From Saprospiraceae bacterium (GTDB taxonomy: Bacteria > Bacteroidota > Bacteroidia > Chitinophagales > Saprospiraceae): a stretch of 64,000 bases of DNA. The stretch spans positions 1-64,000 of the forward strand of contig JAHDGU010000012.1 of the NCBI GenBank assembly GCA_020627535.1, in the 5' to 3' direction. A program made the position numbers and the translations under genes. The stretch's first letter is position 1. Each line of letters starts with the position of its first letter. Of the stretch, positions 37,862 through 47,338 are shown one piece after another. Below the pieces are notes generated by a model that had not been told where the DNA came from, did not search any database, and saw only the letters and a list, made by a program, of their open reading frames with translations.

Positions 37862-38461
37862 CTACTGATCTGACAAAAAATCTAGGTCAGATTGTTCATA
37901 AGCATTACTTCCTCGTCTTTGTTTCTTGATCTTCCAAAGTTTGATACCAATATCGCGAGATAAGTCAGGATTGTCCTGACAAAAGTCTCGCAGGTATCGA
38001 TTGTACTCAAACTGAGGAGCGATTTCTTTGGAGCCAGACTTGAGGCTTTGCTCTATGACCTGCCAAGCTTCCATTGCATCGCCTAGAGTCTTGCCAGTAT
38101 TGTCTTTCATCCAGCGCATAAATGGCACCCGAAATCTAAAGCCTGGACCGATGTGATGGGTGAAGAAACTGCGGACATTCTCCGTGTTGCTATAGTTGTC
38201 AGTGATGATAGTCGCCGGACTGAGTACCTCCTTACTCCAATCAAAGCGGGAACGTGGACGCGATGTCTTAGAAGAGTATCGCTTAGGTTTCTCGCCAGTC
38301 TTAAGATATGATAGAATCCTAGTGGCAAGCTCTCTTTTGGAGCCAGTGCTCGGTAAGCCCTCTGCCTTACAGAAGCTGTGTAGCTCTTTTTTGAGCCAAT
38401 AGAACTCTTCAAAATCACGAGGAGAAATATCCTTGTCTAGTGGTGGCCTTGAATCTGCCAT
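37862..38461 (-). CDS. SAP-domain / DUF6434-like protein
   Basis: 199 residues. Residues ~17-56 (FYWLKKELHSFC, GLPSTGSKRELATRIL) match a SAP helix-turn-helix, a small DNA- or RNA-binding motif. Residues ~72-140 (FDWSKEVLSPATIITDNYS, FFTHHIGPGFRFRV, FMRWMKDNTGKTLGDA) fit the DUF6434 domain that usually follows it. The C-terminal part is basic and helical. Probably cytoplasmic nucleic-acid binding; the actual role is unknown. It lies downstream of the M4 protease gene but behind a terminator. Confidence 0.8.
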   Translation of the reverse strand: MADSRPPLDKDISPRDFEEFYWLKKELHSFCKAEGLPSTGSKRELATRILSYLKTGEKPKRYSSKTSRPRSRFDWSKEVLSPATIITDNYSNTENVRSFFTHHIGPGFRFRVPFMRWMKDNTGKTLGDAMEAWQVIEQSLKSGSKEIAPQFEYNRYLRDFCQDNPDLSRDIGIKLWKIKKQRRGSNAYEQSDLDFLSDQ

Positions 38462-38486
38462 GGATTTGATGACTATTAGAAAATGT

Positions 38487-38520
38487 GAGAGCCTATTCTC
38501 AATGATGGGAATAGGCTCTC
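38487..38520 (-). terminator. terminator after the M4 metalloprotease gene
   Basis: GAGAGCCTATTC and GAATAGGCTCTC form a perfect 12-bp stem with a 10-base loop. On the minus strand it is followed by ACATTTTCT and lies 33 bases after the stop at 38554. Confidence 0.75.
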
Positions 38521-38553
38521 CTAAGTAAATCGTTTTATGGACTAGTCAAGTCA

Positions 38554-41500
38554 CTAATGTTGGATCATGATCTTGCCACTGTGCTTCTCTTTGTCTGCTG
38601 AGATGACCTCATAGATGTACAGGCCGGTGGCTAAGTCAGAAGTCTGTAGATCATATTGCCCTACAAATTGACCGCTGTCATGCACAAGCTGACCTGCAGC
38701 ACCAAATATTCTTACCCTAAGCTCATCCGAGCCTTGAGCAGCAAATCTCACTTGCTTGTCGGCCGGGTTAGGATATACATCAAGGCGATCGCCAAGGGTC
38801 TCAGAGGTACTAGTCGTGAGACTGCGGATCTCGATGTTGTCAAGGATAACATGGTCGCCAAAGTCGAAGTCTGGATTCTCTCTGTCGATGAAGGAGTTTC
38901 CTCTAAATGTGGCTAGCTCGAAGCTTATCTCTCCGACATAGTTGGGAGGAATGGTATAGGCCAGATGCTTGGATTCGCCTTCTGCAAGGCCCAGTTCTAC
39001 GGGAAACTCGATGCCAGTGCTCTTGGGCAAGAATGCTCTGAACATACAACTGATCTCTTCAGTCTGCTGACCAGTCGCTCCGAAGTCCTCATCGTACATG
39101 GTGAGATCTAGATGGAGCTCTGGTTCGACCAGGCCAGTAGCATCTACACACATACTGATCATCGTACCACCTCCAAATTCCTTGAAGACATCAAAAGGCT
39201 CGCTACAAAACGGAGTGGCAAAGTTGTCAGACCCGCGGACTCCTAGAGCATAGCCACCGTCATGGGCGATCACGTCAAAGAGCACATTAAAGTCATTGGT
39301 GATATTGAGGACGCCGCCACCACTAGGATCTTGATCCTCAAAGTCCAGGATTTCTAGGCCATCCCAGTTGTCAGGGATGATGAAGACGCCTTGATTGAAG
39401 TTGTCATTGGGATTGTCATCGGCCAAGTCAAGTGTGAGACTATAATTGTTGGTTCCTGTCTCATAGTCACCGCCATTCAAAAACTCGCTATGTGTGAAAG
39501 CCTGTCCACCGATCACATCAAATGGGATGACGACTTCAATATCAGTAAAAGAGCCGTTGACCTCAAAGTCAAGAGGCATGACAGTTCCAGCCAAAATCGG
39601 ATCGCAGCCTTGATTGAAAAAGCTGATACTCAGAAGGGCATTGAATTCTCCACCGCAAGCACCACCGTCAGAGAGGTCTTGTAGAAATGAATTGAGTGCT
39701 ACATTGAAATCTGGCAGATTGTCATTGAAAAAGACGGATTGGAAGCTCGTATTGTTGTACTCATTGTCATCTTCAAACTCGAGGGACAAATCAACATTCA
39801 CGAAATTATTTTCAATTGGAGCCTCTTCTTCGAATAAAAAGTCAGCAACGAAAAATGGAGAAAGATCGTAGGGCATGGTAAAAGTATCCCTCATGACTTC
39901 TCCGTCGTCAACTTGTGCAGTTGCGATGATTTCTGTGCCTTGTGGTACGAGTTCACGGCCATTATTCTGAATTCTGAATGGAACTTGAAATGCACCATCA
40001 TTGCATTGCTCGAGTGCATTCCAGTTGAAGTAAATAGCAAGATCTAGGAAGTCGCCACCCGTAGAGGTGTCTCCACCGCCACCTTCGAGTACACCAATGG
40101 CTTTCCAGGCTTCATTCACAGCATCCCACTCTGTACTATTGGCTCCAAAGAGGTCTTCTACAGCTAGTTCGCTCAAGTCGCGCGCCTGATGATATGTGCT
40201 GCTAGGAGTGAGGTAGCCGATATGCATCAAGAATACGATTTCTAGAGCATCTTCTATTCCTATGCTGTCTACGTCAAAACTGTAACCACCTTCATTGACA
40301 CCGCTGCCACCAGTAGACAAGAGATAAAACCAATGATTCCACAGGCCACTCCAGCTATGGACACCACTGTTTTCCCAGTTGAGGCCTCCATAGTACTTAG
40401 GATTGCCAAACATGTTGGGATCAAACATGCTACGGAATGGCGTCACTTGATCATTTTCTAGGAACGACTCTCCGATGTACCAGTCAAATCCATCCGGGTC
40501 GTAGGCATACTCGAGTGCCTTGCCAAAGATGTCAGAAGTGGCTTCATTCATTCCTCCAGACTCACTGGAATAGATAAGCCCGGATGTATACTGTGTAAAT
40601 CCATGGGCAAATTCATGTCCGACTACTTCGAGAGTGGTCAATGGGCCATATCCGCTACAGTCCCCATCGCCATAGTACGAGGCCACTCCTGTCCAAAATG
40701 CATTGACGATAGATTGTCCGCCACCAAGATGTACATAGGCCTTATACTCTAAGCCAAGACCATCTGGACCTTTCCAGTTGAAGCGATCCATCATGAAGTC
40801 ATGCATGGCGCTGCTGCAGTAGTGAGCATCACCTGCAATTTCGTCACCATAAGAGTTGCGATTGTCCCAGTAGTTGTCTTTGTCGATAAATTCGATGAAA
40901 TTCTCGTCCCAAAACCCGGAAGATTCACTGTGGTCAACAGTGTGCACATTTCGTTCTTCGTCAAAGAGTCGAAACTGTTCTTTCCCGACACTATCAGCTA
41001 TGATCGTTTGCTCGCCATAGTACTTGGTATTTGCGACACCTTCGACGCTGCTGTGTGACACCATTGAGAGTGTAGTGATGGCTTGACCATTCTGCGCATC
41101 TACGTATACTTTTTCTCGTACGGGAATCACAGTATTGAGCGATACGATCGTCTCGTATGCAAGCTTATAGCTAGTACTTGGATTGGGATAATTATTGCCA
41201 ATGATGACAAGTCTACTAGTCTCGGAGCTGGCTCGGACCCCTGCATATCGGTCTTGGTGCTCAAGGTCTTTTTTCTTGAAAAGCTGAAGCAAGAAGTCTT
41301 CAGATCTGCTGATAGCATCTGATTGACTGATCTTAGGAGTGACCGCGAGATCAAGGTCTTTCACAAGGGCTCCACTGGTTTTTCTGAGCACATCGTCCTT
41401 CCAGTGTAGGATAAAACTCGAGCCTATCACTTGATGACCTTTGTAGTACTGATCATATCGATCATGACGGATGTTGGACCATTCGAAGCTCCTGTAAAGC

Positions 41501-41670
41501 TGGAGATCGTGTGGGTCATCTAGTCCTAGTTGCTCATAGGATGCATGGAAGTAAGCATGAGCGTCTGTGTAAGGCAGACTTACCTCGTAGATGCCTGTCG
41601 TCGCAGACTGCGCGGCAAGTGCCCCACAGGCCATGATTGCCAGACAAAAAGAAAGTAGTTGTTTCAACAT
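38554..41670 (-). CDS. secreted M4 (thermolysin-like) metalloprotease with T9SS type A domain
   Basis: 1038 residues. A signal peptide ends GALAAQ near residue 20. Residues ~25-215 look like the FTP/PepSY propeptide. The peptidase follows with HEFAH at 352-356 (zinc His352, His356 and catalytic Glu353) and GGMNEATSD with the third zinc ligand Glu376, so the active site is intact. Beyond ~560 come CARDB-like beta domains (PFRIQNNGRELVPQGTE; MPLDFEVNGSF) and a jelly-roll-like domain. The last ~85 residues contain DVYPNPADK, the type A sorting domain. It is probably an exported endopeptidase that feeds peptides to the cell; the POT peptide transporter lies 4 kb away on the same strand. Confidence 0.93.
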   Translation of the reverse strand: MLKQLLSFCLAIMACGALAAQSATTGIYEVSLPYTDAHAYFHASYEQLGLDDPHDLQLYRSFEWSNIRHDRYDQYYKGHQVIGSSFILHWKDDVLRKTSGALVKDLDLAVTPKISQSDAISRSEDFLLQLFKKKDLEHQDRYAGVRASSETSRLVIIGNNYPNPSTSYKLAYETIVSLNTVIPVREKVYVDAQNGQAITTLSMVSHSSVEGVANTKYYGEQTIIADSVGKEQFRLFDEERNVHTVDHSESSGFWDENFIEFIDKDNYWDNRNSYGDEIAGDAHYCSSAMHDFMMDRFNWKGPDGLGLEYKAYVHLGGGQSIVNAFWTGVASYYGDGDCSGYGPLTTLEVVGHEFAHGFTQYTSGLIYSSESGGMNEATSDIFGKALEYAYDPDGFDWYIGESFLENDQVTPFRSMFDPNMFGNPKYYGGLNWENSGVHSWSGLWNHWFYLLSTGGSGVNEGGYSFDVDSIGIEDALEIVFLMHIGYLTPSSTYHQARDLSELAVEDLFGANSTEWDAVNEAWKAIGVLEGGGGDTSTGGDFLDLAIYFNWNALEQCNDGAFQVPFRIQNNGRELVPQGTEIIATAQVDDGEVMRDTFTMPYDLSPFFVADFLFEEEAPIENNFVNVDLSLEFEDDNEYNNTSFQSVFFNDNLPDFNVALNSFLQDLSDGGACGGEFNALLSISFFNQGCDPILAGTVMPLDFEVNGSFTDIEVVIPFDVIGGQAFTHSEFLNGGDYETGTNNYSLTLDLADDNPNDNFNQGVFIIPDNWDGLEILDFEDQDPSGGGVLNITNDFNVLFDVIAHDGGYALGVRGSDNFATPFCSEPFDVFKEFGGGTMISMCVDATGLVEPELHLDLTMYDEDFGATGQQTEEISCMFRAFLPKSTGIEFPVELGLAEGESKHLAYTIPPNYVGEISFELATFRGNSFIDRENPDFDFGDHVILDNIEIRSLTTSTSETLGDRLDVYPNPADKQVRFAAQGSDELRVRIFGAAGQLVHDSGQFVGQYDLQTSDLATGLYIYEVISADKEKHSGKIMIQH

Positions 41671-41789
41671 AGCTTGAGTTTTTAGAGATCTTATTCTTCG
41701 GGGAGAAGACTGAAGTTAACTATAAGACAATAATGTGACCACCTACGCTGCCAGTGCATACGAGAATCTTAACAAATTAACTGATGAAA

Positions 41790-44315
41790 CTATCTTAGGA
41801 TCAATACGTCCCCAAAAAAATTTTCTTCTAGACCATCCAAGAATCTGATTCGTGCGCTCCAAGCATAGACAGACTCGCTAGCACCTTGCATCTTGACAGT
41901 CCCATCCCATGTGCATGGCTCGATATCCAATCTTGTTTTGGCACAGCGATAGACGATATTACCCCAGCGATCTCTAAGTTCTAGTCCGATCAGCCAGGCA
42001 AATTCCGATGTGTAAAGTTGAAATAGATCATTGATGCCATCTCCATTGGGACTGAAGACATTTGGCGCATAGATCCTCCTGCTATTGTCAATCACCAGTT
42101 CATACACAGAAGAATCTCTGCAATACTCATTATTGATTTTGGCCAAATAGCTGATCGAGCGGAGTGGTCTAGCACTAGGTACAGCACAAGTAGTGCAGCT
42201 AAGGCTCGTGTCGACTGGATCACTCCAGGACCAGCTGAGAGAGTCTGTCTGGGACAAGGCTTCAAGCTCTAGGTCAAGTTCTTCACCAAGTCTGATGGTG
42301 TCCACCACACGATCAGGAGATAAGCTCACTCCAGGGTACCAATCTATGATAAAACTGATGTAGCTTTCTTCACAGCCACTAAATACGATGAGCTCATACC
42401 TTCCTGGACCTGAGATGGAAAGCCGGCTGTCAGTGCTGCCATCCTGCCAGAGAAAATCTACTCCGTAAGGACTGCCGTCCAAGTACTTTGGCTCACCCAT
42501 ACACATCGAATCTCTCACCACGATGCTGTCGCTTTCAGTACCCAATACATAGATCGCAGTCGAGTCAAATCCACTTGTCCTCGGATCATCACTCAAGCGG
42601 AATGGACCTAGTTCTTGTGGGATATTCCACAAGCGTGATCGGACTCCATAGGTGCCTGGCTCGATATCATCGACATACACGATGGCACTGAGCGTGTCGA
42701 TTCCTTCTGGTAGCGTCAGATTCCTGATTTCGATACTTTGGTCTCCATCCGCACTACCAAGGTCATATTCTAGGCCGCTATCCAGCATTTTCACGAAAGT
42801 GAAGCCATCGGGCAGGGTATCTGATATAGATAGCTGCAGACGCTCATCACCACTGCCGTTTTCCAAGGTATATCTGATACGAATCTCACTACAGGGTAAG
42901 ACGCTATCTGGTAAGACCTCCTCTGCCATCTCGATAGTAAATGGACAAGATGCTAAGGTCACGACGAATGTGATCAGGAGATCTGTGCAGGCATTTCCGG
43001 CATCCATCACATAAGTGCCAGCTTCTGAAACAGTGATTTTCGGAGTGGTCTGACCAGTATTCCATCTCACGATGGAGCCATAGGGAGAGCCATCGAGCTC
43101 CAGCACATCACCCTCACAGAGTAGCGAGGTGATCGTGACATCTTCTTGATCAGGGCTCTCCAGATTGAGCACAGTGGCATCAGTTCCTCGTCTTGTCGTA
43201 GGATCATCAGATAGACGATCATCGCCGAGAATGTTAGGTAGACCCGACAGCAATGCCTGTAGATCAAGCTCGCGGGCTGAGACATTGTCAGTCTCAAGGA
43301 GAATCGTGACTGTGTGCTCACCAGGTGGCAGCGTCATGGATCGCAGCGCAAAGCTTGTTGGCGTAGATATATCTGTCCCCACGAGAGCATTGGACAAGGT
43401 CCGAATATAGCTGATGCCCTCCGGTAGATCCAGCACTAGGGAGAGGTTGGAGATACTCTGACCACTATTGTTCACCATCTCAAAGGCATACTCGATTTCT
43501 GTGCAGGGGATAGCGACCTTGGTCTGAGCTCTTAGCCTCAGGTCGACAGAGTTGGGGCAGCTTGCCATGTCCTTGATCAGGATGGGTGGTCCGGTATTGG
43601 ATCGCGAGTATTGACCGTTGGTTCTATCATAAAGAAACAAGGCTCCTGCCACACCATTGACGACGGTACCCATGGTGAAAAACTCACCAAATGCATCGAA
43701 GTACGCTCCCTGCATATCATCATCAAACTCAATGAAAGGAGAGCGAGTCATCTGCATACTTGCAGTGTTAATCTCTACGATAGATCGATCCAGTGCATCG
43801 TAGCCAAGAAAAGTTGTCTGGCTTTCGCCAAATGCAAGATCCTGAAGGAAGACACCGTTGGGTGATATTTCTTCTCGAGCGCTGTAGTCAGGATCGCTAA
43901 GATCGATCCAAAAATATCTTTGGTCGCGTCCTGCCGTGGATGCTACGACGAGAAAGTACTGGCCATCTGGGGTAATGCCTCCTGCTTCATACTGATAGTT
44001 GGTCGAGACTGGGTCTATCTTGAGTGTCTGCACTGTCCCCGATCTTCCATATCGATAAAGTGCTGATCCATCAGTGGCTAGTGCATACATGAGACGGTCC
44101 TGACTTCTGAATGCAATGGCTCTGGTATCGATGCCAAGATCGTCGACCAATGGTACAAAAACCATGGCACCGCTGCTGGGACTGATGTCTATCCGGCCAA
44201 ATCGTCCATCTTCTTGGATGACCCACCTTTGATTCGCACAGTCGAATGGCTCTTGTGCTGACGTGTGCCAGAGAGCAGAGAAAAGTAGCGATATGACGAG
44301 TATTGCTCTTCCCAT
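41790..44315 (-). CDS. T9SS type B cargo protein with duplicated DUF11-like units
   Basis: 841 residues. A signal peptide ends ALWHTSAQ at about residue 21. Residues ~22-265 form a propeller-like domain (DRLMYALATDGSALYRY, GITPDGQYFLVVAS, DUF6923-like). Two copies of a ~200-residue unit follow, each with a CxEIxYxxE opening, an LPEGI strand, an RLSDDPxT motif and an LDGSPYG unit. The final ~95 residues, from APNVFSPNGDGINDLF to FGDVLILR, are the gliding-motility-associated type B sorting domain. It is probably a surface protein. No PorP/SprF gene is adjacent, unlike the giant cargo at 8284. Its TATATTCG box lies only 7 bases before the ATG. Confidence 0.88.
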   Translation of the reverse strand: MGRAILVISLLFSALWHTSAQEPFDCANQRWVIQEDGRFGRIDISPSSGAMVFVPLVDDLGIDTRAIAFRSQDRLMYALATDGSALYRYGRSGTVQTLKIDPVSTNYQYEAGGITPDGQYFLVVASTAGRDQRYFWIDLSDPDYSAREEISPNGVFLQDLAFGESQTTFLGYDALDRSIVEINTASMQMTRSPFIEFDDDMQGAYFDAFGEFFTMGTVVNGVAGALFLYDRTNGQYSRSNTGPPILIKDMASCPNSVDLRLRAQTKVAIPCTEIEYAFEMVNNSGQSISNLSLVLDLPEGISYIRTLSNALVGTDISTPTSFALRSMTLPPGEHTVTILLETDNVSARELDLQALLSGLPNILGDDRLSDDPTTRRGTDATVLNLESPDQEDVTITSLLCEGDVLELDGSPYGSIVRWNTGQTTPKITVSEAGTYVMDAGNACTDLLITFVVTLASCPFTIEMAEEVLPDSVLPCSEIRIRYTLENGSGDERLQLSISDTLPDGFTFVKMLDSGLEYDLGSADGDQSIEIRNLTLPEGIDTLSAIVYVDDIEPGTYGVRSRLWNIPQELGPFRLSDDPRTSGFDSTAIYVLGTESDSIVVRDSMCMGEPKYLDGSPYGVDFLWQDGSTDSRLSISGPGRYELIVFSGCEESYISFIIDWYPGVSLSPDRVVDTIRLGEELDLELEALSQTDSLSWSWSDPVDTSLSCTTCAVPSARPLRSISYLAKINNEYCRDSSVYELVIDNSRRIYAPNVFSPNGDGINDLFQLYTSEFAWLIGLELRDRWGNIVYRCAKTRLDIEPCTWDGTVKMQGASESVYAWSARIRFLDGLEENFFGDVLILR
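42330..43515 (-). repeat. tandem pair of ~200-residue units inside the type B cargo gene
   Basis: Unit one (about 42943-43515) and unit two (about 42330-42900) share their order of motifs: a Cys-rich opening, an LxLPEG strand, RLSDDPxT, an Asp-rich Ala/Ile-x-Val-Leu segment, LDGSPYG with a W, and a final GxYxxxxGC segment. The protein copies are clearly diverged, so this is an old internal duplication. Confidence 0.6.
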
Positions 44316-44322
44316 CGGCCTC

Positions 44323-44330
44323 CGAATATA
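44323..44330 (-). promoter_or_regulatory. putative -7 box (TATATTCG) of the type B cargo gene
   Basis: TATATTCG on the minus strand ends 7 bases before the ATG at 44315. If real, the transcript would be nearly leaderless. Confidence 0.4.
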
Positions 44331-44357
44331 CGATGACCTGCGAGCACAGTCAATATT

Positions 44358-45380
44358 CTAGCCGATCATCGCCCTGATCTGTTCTTCTTTTTGTCGGATC
44401 TTGAGCTTGAGGCCATTGATAAATTCGAGTCGATTGCGATGTGCCTGTCCAGAGATCAGGAGAGAAGACCTCTGTAATTTTTGTGTCCACTGCTTGAAGT
44501 AGTCGCACATCTTCTGATCCTCTGAGATGATATAGTGCGGTGTGTCAACGGTAATATACGCAACTTCCTTTTGGACCGATTGAAGAAAGGCGAAGCTATT
44601 GGTATGTGAGATCTCATTGTAGTACATCTCACAGCTTGCGCGAAGTCCAGTCTTGCGATCACCTCTGTAGAAGAACTTTCTACCCTCGAGGGCCATCTCG
44701 GAGATGTAATCAGCAAATCGAGAGAGCGCATCTATGATTTTTAGACTATCCTGAGCTTCGTGAAAGAGGCCGCTATGTATGCAGTAGCTGAGTTGATGGA
44801 GCGTGATATCAAGCTGATAAGGATTCCAAAACTCGACAGTCTTGATATCACAGTAAGCATCGAGTGCAATGCTGAAGTTTTCCTTCATTGCATCTGTGGG
44901 TAGATGCTCCTGGAAAGAAAACTTGCGATTCATATCAGTATTGGTCTGCCAATTGGAGATTTCATTCATGTAGTGCTTGAAGGCGGTGATCTCAGGGAAG
45001 TTGTAGTCATAGACCAGCGGGATCTCCAGCGCTGAAATCCACAGCACAGGATCTTGGAGTTCTTTGCTCATGAGGAGGTCATCCACCAGTGTTCTCATGT
45101 ACATTTCTTGACTGACCTTGAGGTCTTCTAGAAATGGGACTGTGAATGTGGCAGATGTTCCCTCTGGTCTTGTGAGGAAGTTGTAGTCTAGTTGATAGTG
45201 ATCACAGAGTGTAAAGAACTCCTCGAGAGAAAGCTTGATTTCACCACTGATTTTCTTGTAGACTGAGGCTCTTTTGAGGGAAAGGAGCTCTTCGAGGTCT
45301 TGCTTCCACTTTTTATTGTCTCGTTCGACTTGGGCTATGGTGTCGAAGAGGTTCTTCTGGACGATCTCAGAAAGTATCAT
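44358..45380 (-). CDS. HTH-like regulatory protein, Bacteroidota-type
   Basis: 340 residues. Residues ~27-62 (ELLSLKRASVYKKISGEIKLSLEEFFTLC; key residues LKRASVYKKISG) look like a helix-turn-helix in which a Ser/Tyr recognition helix is followed by a selection helix, as in Cro/CI-like or BetR-like proteins. The rest is all-helical and may be a TPR-like or ligand-sensing module. There is no membrane segment. It is probably a cytoplasmic transcription factor; its targets are unknown. A 15-bp perfect inverted repeat (45377-45413) covers its start codon and could be an autoregulatory operator or a translation-blocking hairpin. It lies downstream of the POT transporter on the same strand. Confidence 0.7.
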   Translation of the reverse strand: MILSEIVQKNLFDTIAQVERDNKKWKQDLEELLSLKRASVYKKISGEIKLSLEEFFTLCDHYQLDYNFLTRPEGTSATFTVPFLEDLKVSQEMYMRTLVDDLLMSKELQDPVLWISALEIPLVYDYNFPEITAFKHYMNEISNWQTNTDMNRKFSFQEHLPTDAMKENFSIALDAYCDIKTVEFWNPYQLDITLHQLSYCIHSGLFHEAQDSLKIIDALSRFADYISEMALEGRKFFYRGDRKTGLRASCEMYYNEISHTNSFAFLQSVQKEVAYITVDTPHYIISEDQKMCDYFKQWTQKLQRSSLLISGQAHRNRLEFINGLKLKIRQKEEQIRAMIG

Positions 45381-45413
45381 GGCTTTTCTCTCAAAGAAAG
45401 AGAAAAGCCATGA
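45377..45413 (-). promoter_or_regulatory. 15-bp perfect inverted repeat over the HTH-gene start codon
   Basis: The arms TCATGGCTTTTCTCT (45377-45391) and AGAGAAAAGCCATGA (45399-45413) are exact reverse complements around a 7-base loop. The start codon (minus-strand ATG at 45378-45380) lies in the stem. No T-run follows, so a terminator is less likely than a translational hairpin or a dimeric binding site. Confidence 0.7.
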
Positions 45414-45465
45414 GTATTATTCTATTATTTGTAGACAAGGCTACTATTCATCTATTTTAAATAGA

Positions 45466-47202
45466 CTATTCGATCCCGTGCATCATGCGCTTGAGGGTGC
45501 CGTTGATCAGAACTAAAATGAGGGCAGCAGCGGCGGGGATAACTGCAAAAATGCCAAAGAAGAAAGCCAGGCCATGCTTCTCCGCAATGGGGTCGATATA
45601 GCTGGCGGTCATACCTCCTGCCCAGTTAGCGATAAAGTTGGCGATGAAAAATACACCAAACATGACACCAACTAGTCTGAGTGGCGCCAACTTGCTGACG
45701 TATGATAATCCTACTGGAGAAAGACATAGTTCTCCCATGGTGTGGAAGAAGTAAGCCAAAATCAACCATATCATACTCACTCTTAAAATTCCAGATTCGA
45801 TGTTGATAGCCGACGCTCCGAATGCCAATACCGCAAATCCAAATGCCAAAAGACCTAGACCCATAGCAAATTTTAGTGGTCCGGATTTTACAAGATTGAG
45901 CTCCCAGAATTTAGACACCAATGGAGCCAATGTAATGATAAAAAATGAGTTGAGAATGCTGAACCAGCTGGCTTGGACCTCCGTGGTATCTGTCGTAAAC
46001 TCTCTCCAAAGCATCCAAATGATGATGGCCCAAATCCCTAAGAAGCTCACTCCTAATATCGTATTAGCCACAGCAACCTTTCCAAAGATTGCCTTAAACA
46101 GTAACATGAGCACCCAGGTTATTGCAATCATAGCTCCAACATGCAAGACTGCATTCACAATTTTGAAGATCATGGCTGTATTTCCGGAAAGATCTCGAAT
46201 CGTATGATCTCTAGCGAAGATGGTCATGGAAGACCCCGCTTGTTCAAATGCCCACCAGAAGAATACCGTGAAGCCTGTCAACACGACAATAACCCAGACC
46301 CTACTTTTTTCGACAACCGATAACGTGGGATCACTGACTATGTAGCCTATAATAGCACTCGATGAGCCCATTAGCAGCGGGAACATAAACAAAGTGTTGA
46401 CCGTTGTCAAGAGATTGGTCGTGTCAGTCAACGGGGAAAACTTCCAAAGTAGGAATGTCAATATTCCAAATACAGCAACTCCAATTCCAATCCAGGACCC
46501 CAGTCGACCTGTATCCGTGCTGCTTTGTTCAACCACAGGATCTAAATCGGCCATAGTGTCTTTTTGAGGTTTCAGGCCGATGGTTCCGAAAATCTTGCCA
46601 CTGAGCATGAATTGAAGCGCACCAGCAATCATGAAGACCATGGCCAATCCAAAGCCAAGTGACCACGAGATTTTCTCGCCGATGTAGCCACACAGTCCTA
46701 TACCCAAAAACGCACCAGCGTTGATCCCCATATAGAATATCGTGTAGGCGGCATCCTTACGCTTCTCATCAGTATAGAGCTTTCCTACGATTGATGAAAT
46801 GTTTGGTTTGAAAAGACCATTTCCTAAGATCAATGCAAGAAGACCAAAGAAGAAGAAAAACTCCGTTTCGAGTGCCATACACATATGACCAAATGCCATA
46901 GTGAATGCTCCAATGATTACAGACTTTCGGTAGCCGAGGTACTGATCCGCTATCATCCCACCAAAAAGAGGAGTGAAATAAACTAATCCGGTATAAAGTG
47001 CATAGAGCTGACTGGCGTTGCTATTGTCCCAACCAAAGCCGCCATCCATGATCGATGAGGTCAAGAAGAGCACTAGAAGCGCTCGCATCCCGTAGTAGGA
47101 AAATCGCTCCCACATCTCTGTGAAAAACAGGACAAAAAGTCCAGAAGGATGGCCAAGGACTGTACCTTGATCTTTAATGATCTTTTCGATTGGATTACTC
47201 AT
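45466..47202 (-). CDS. POT-family proton-coupled oligopeptide transporter
   Basis: 578 residues with about 12 to 14 hydrophobic segments. The PTR2 signatures are present: WERFSYYGMRALLVLFL in helix 1 (the ExxER-like region), FGGMIADQYLGYRKSV after helix 2, and FYMGINAGAFLG in helix 5. The family imports di- and tripeptides with protons across the inner membrane. It probably takes up products of extracellular proteases such as the M4 enzyme at 38554 (inference). The HTH-like gene lies 85 bases downstream on the same strand and may regulate or be regulated with it. Confidence 0.95.
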   Translation of the reverse strand: MSNPIEKIIKDQGTVLGHPSGLFVLFFTEMWERFSYYGMRALLVLFLTSSIMDGGFGWDNSNASQLYALYTGLVYFTPLFGGMIADQYLGYRKSVIIGAFTMAFGHMCMALETEFFFFFGLLALILGNGLFKPNISSIVGKLYTDEKRKDAAYTIFYMGINAGAFLGIGLCGYIGEKISWSLGFGLAMVFMIAGALQFMLSGKIFGTIGLKPQKDTMADLDPVVEQSSTDTGRLGSWIGIGVAVFGILTFLLWKFSPLTDTTNLLTTVNTLFMFPLLMGSSSAIIGYIVSDPTLSVVEKSRVWVIVVLTGFTVFFWWAFEQAGSSMTIFARDHTIRDLSGNTAMIFKIVNAVLHVGAMIAITWVLMLLFKAIFGKVAVANTILGVSFLGIWAIIIWMLWREFTTDTTEVQASWFSILNSFFIITLAPLVSKFWELNLVKSGPLKFAMGLGLLAFGFAVLAFGASAINIESGILRVSMIWLILAYFFHTMGELCLSPVGLSYVSKLAPLRLVGVMFGVFFIANFIANWAGGMTASYIDPIAEKHGLAFFFGIFAVIPAAAALILVLINGTLKRMMHGIE

Positions 47203-47338
47203 CGTTCGTTCAATTTGCTTTTTGGCGTAAGCCTCACGGACTCACATAAGACCACAAAATAGCAGTTTTTGAACAAAACCAAAGTTGCCCTTCCCATATT
47301 AGGAAGAATCTAACAAGTGTGAGTTGAGCCTCTGAATT

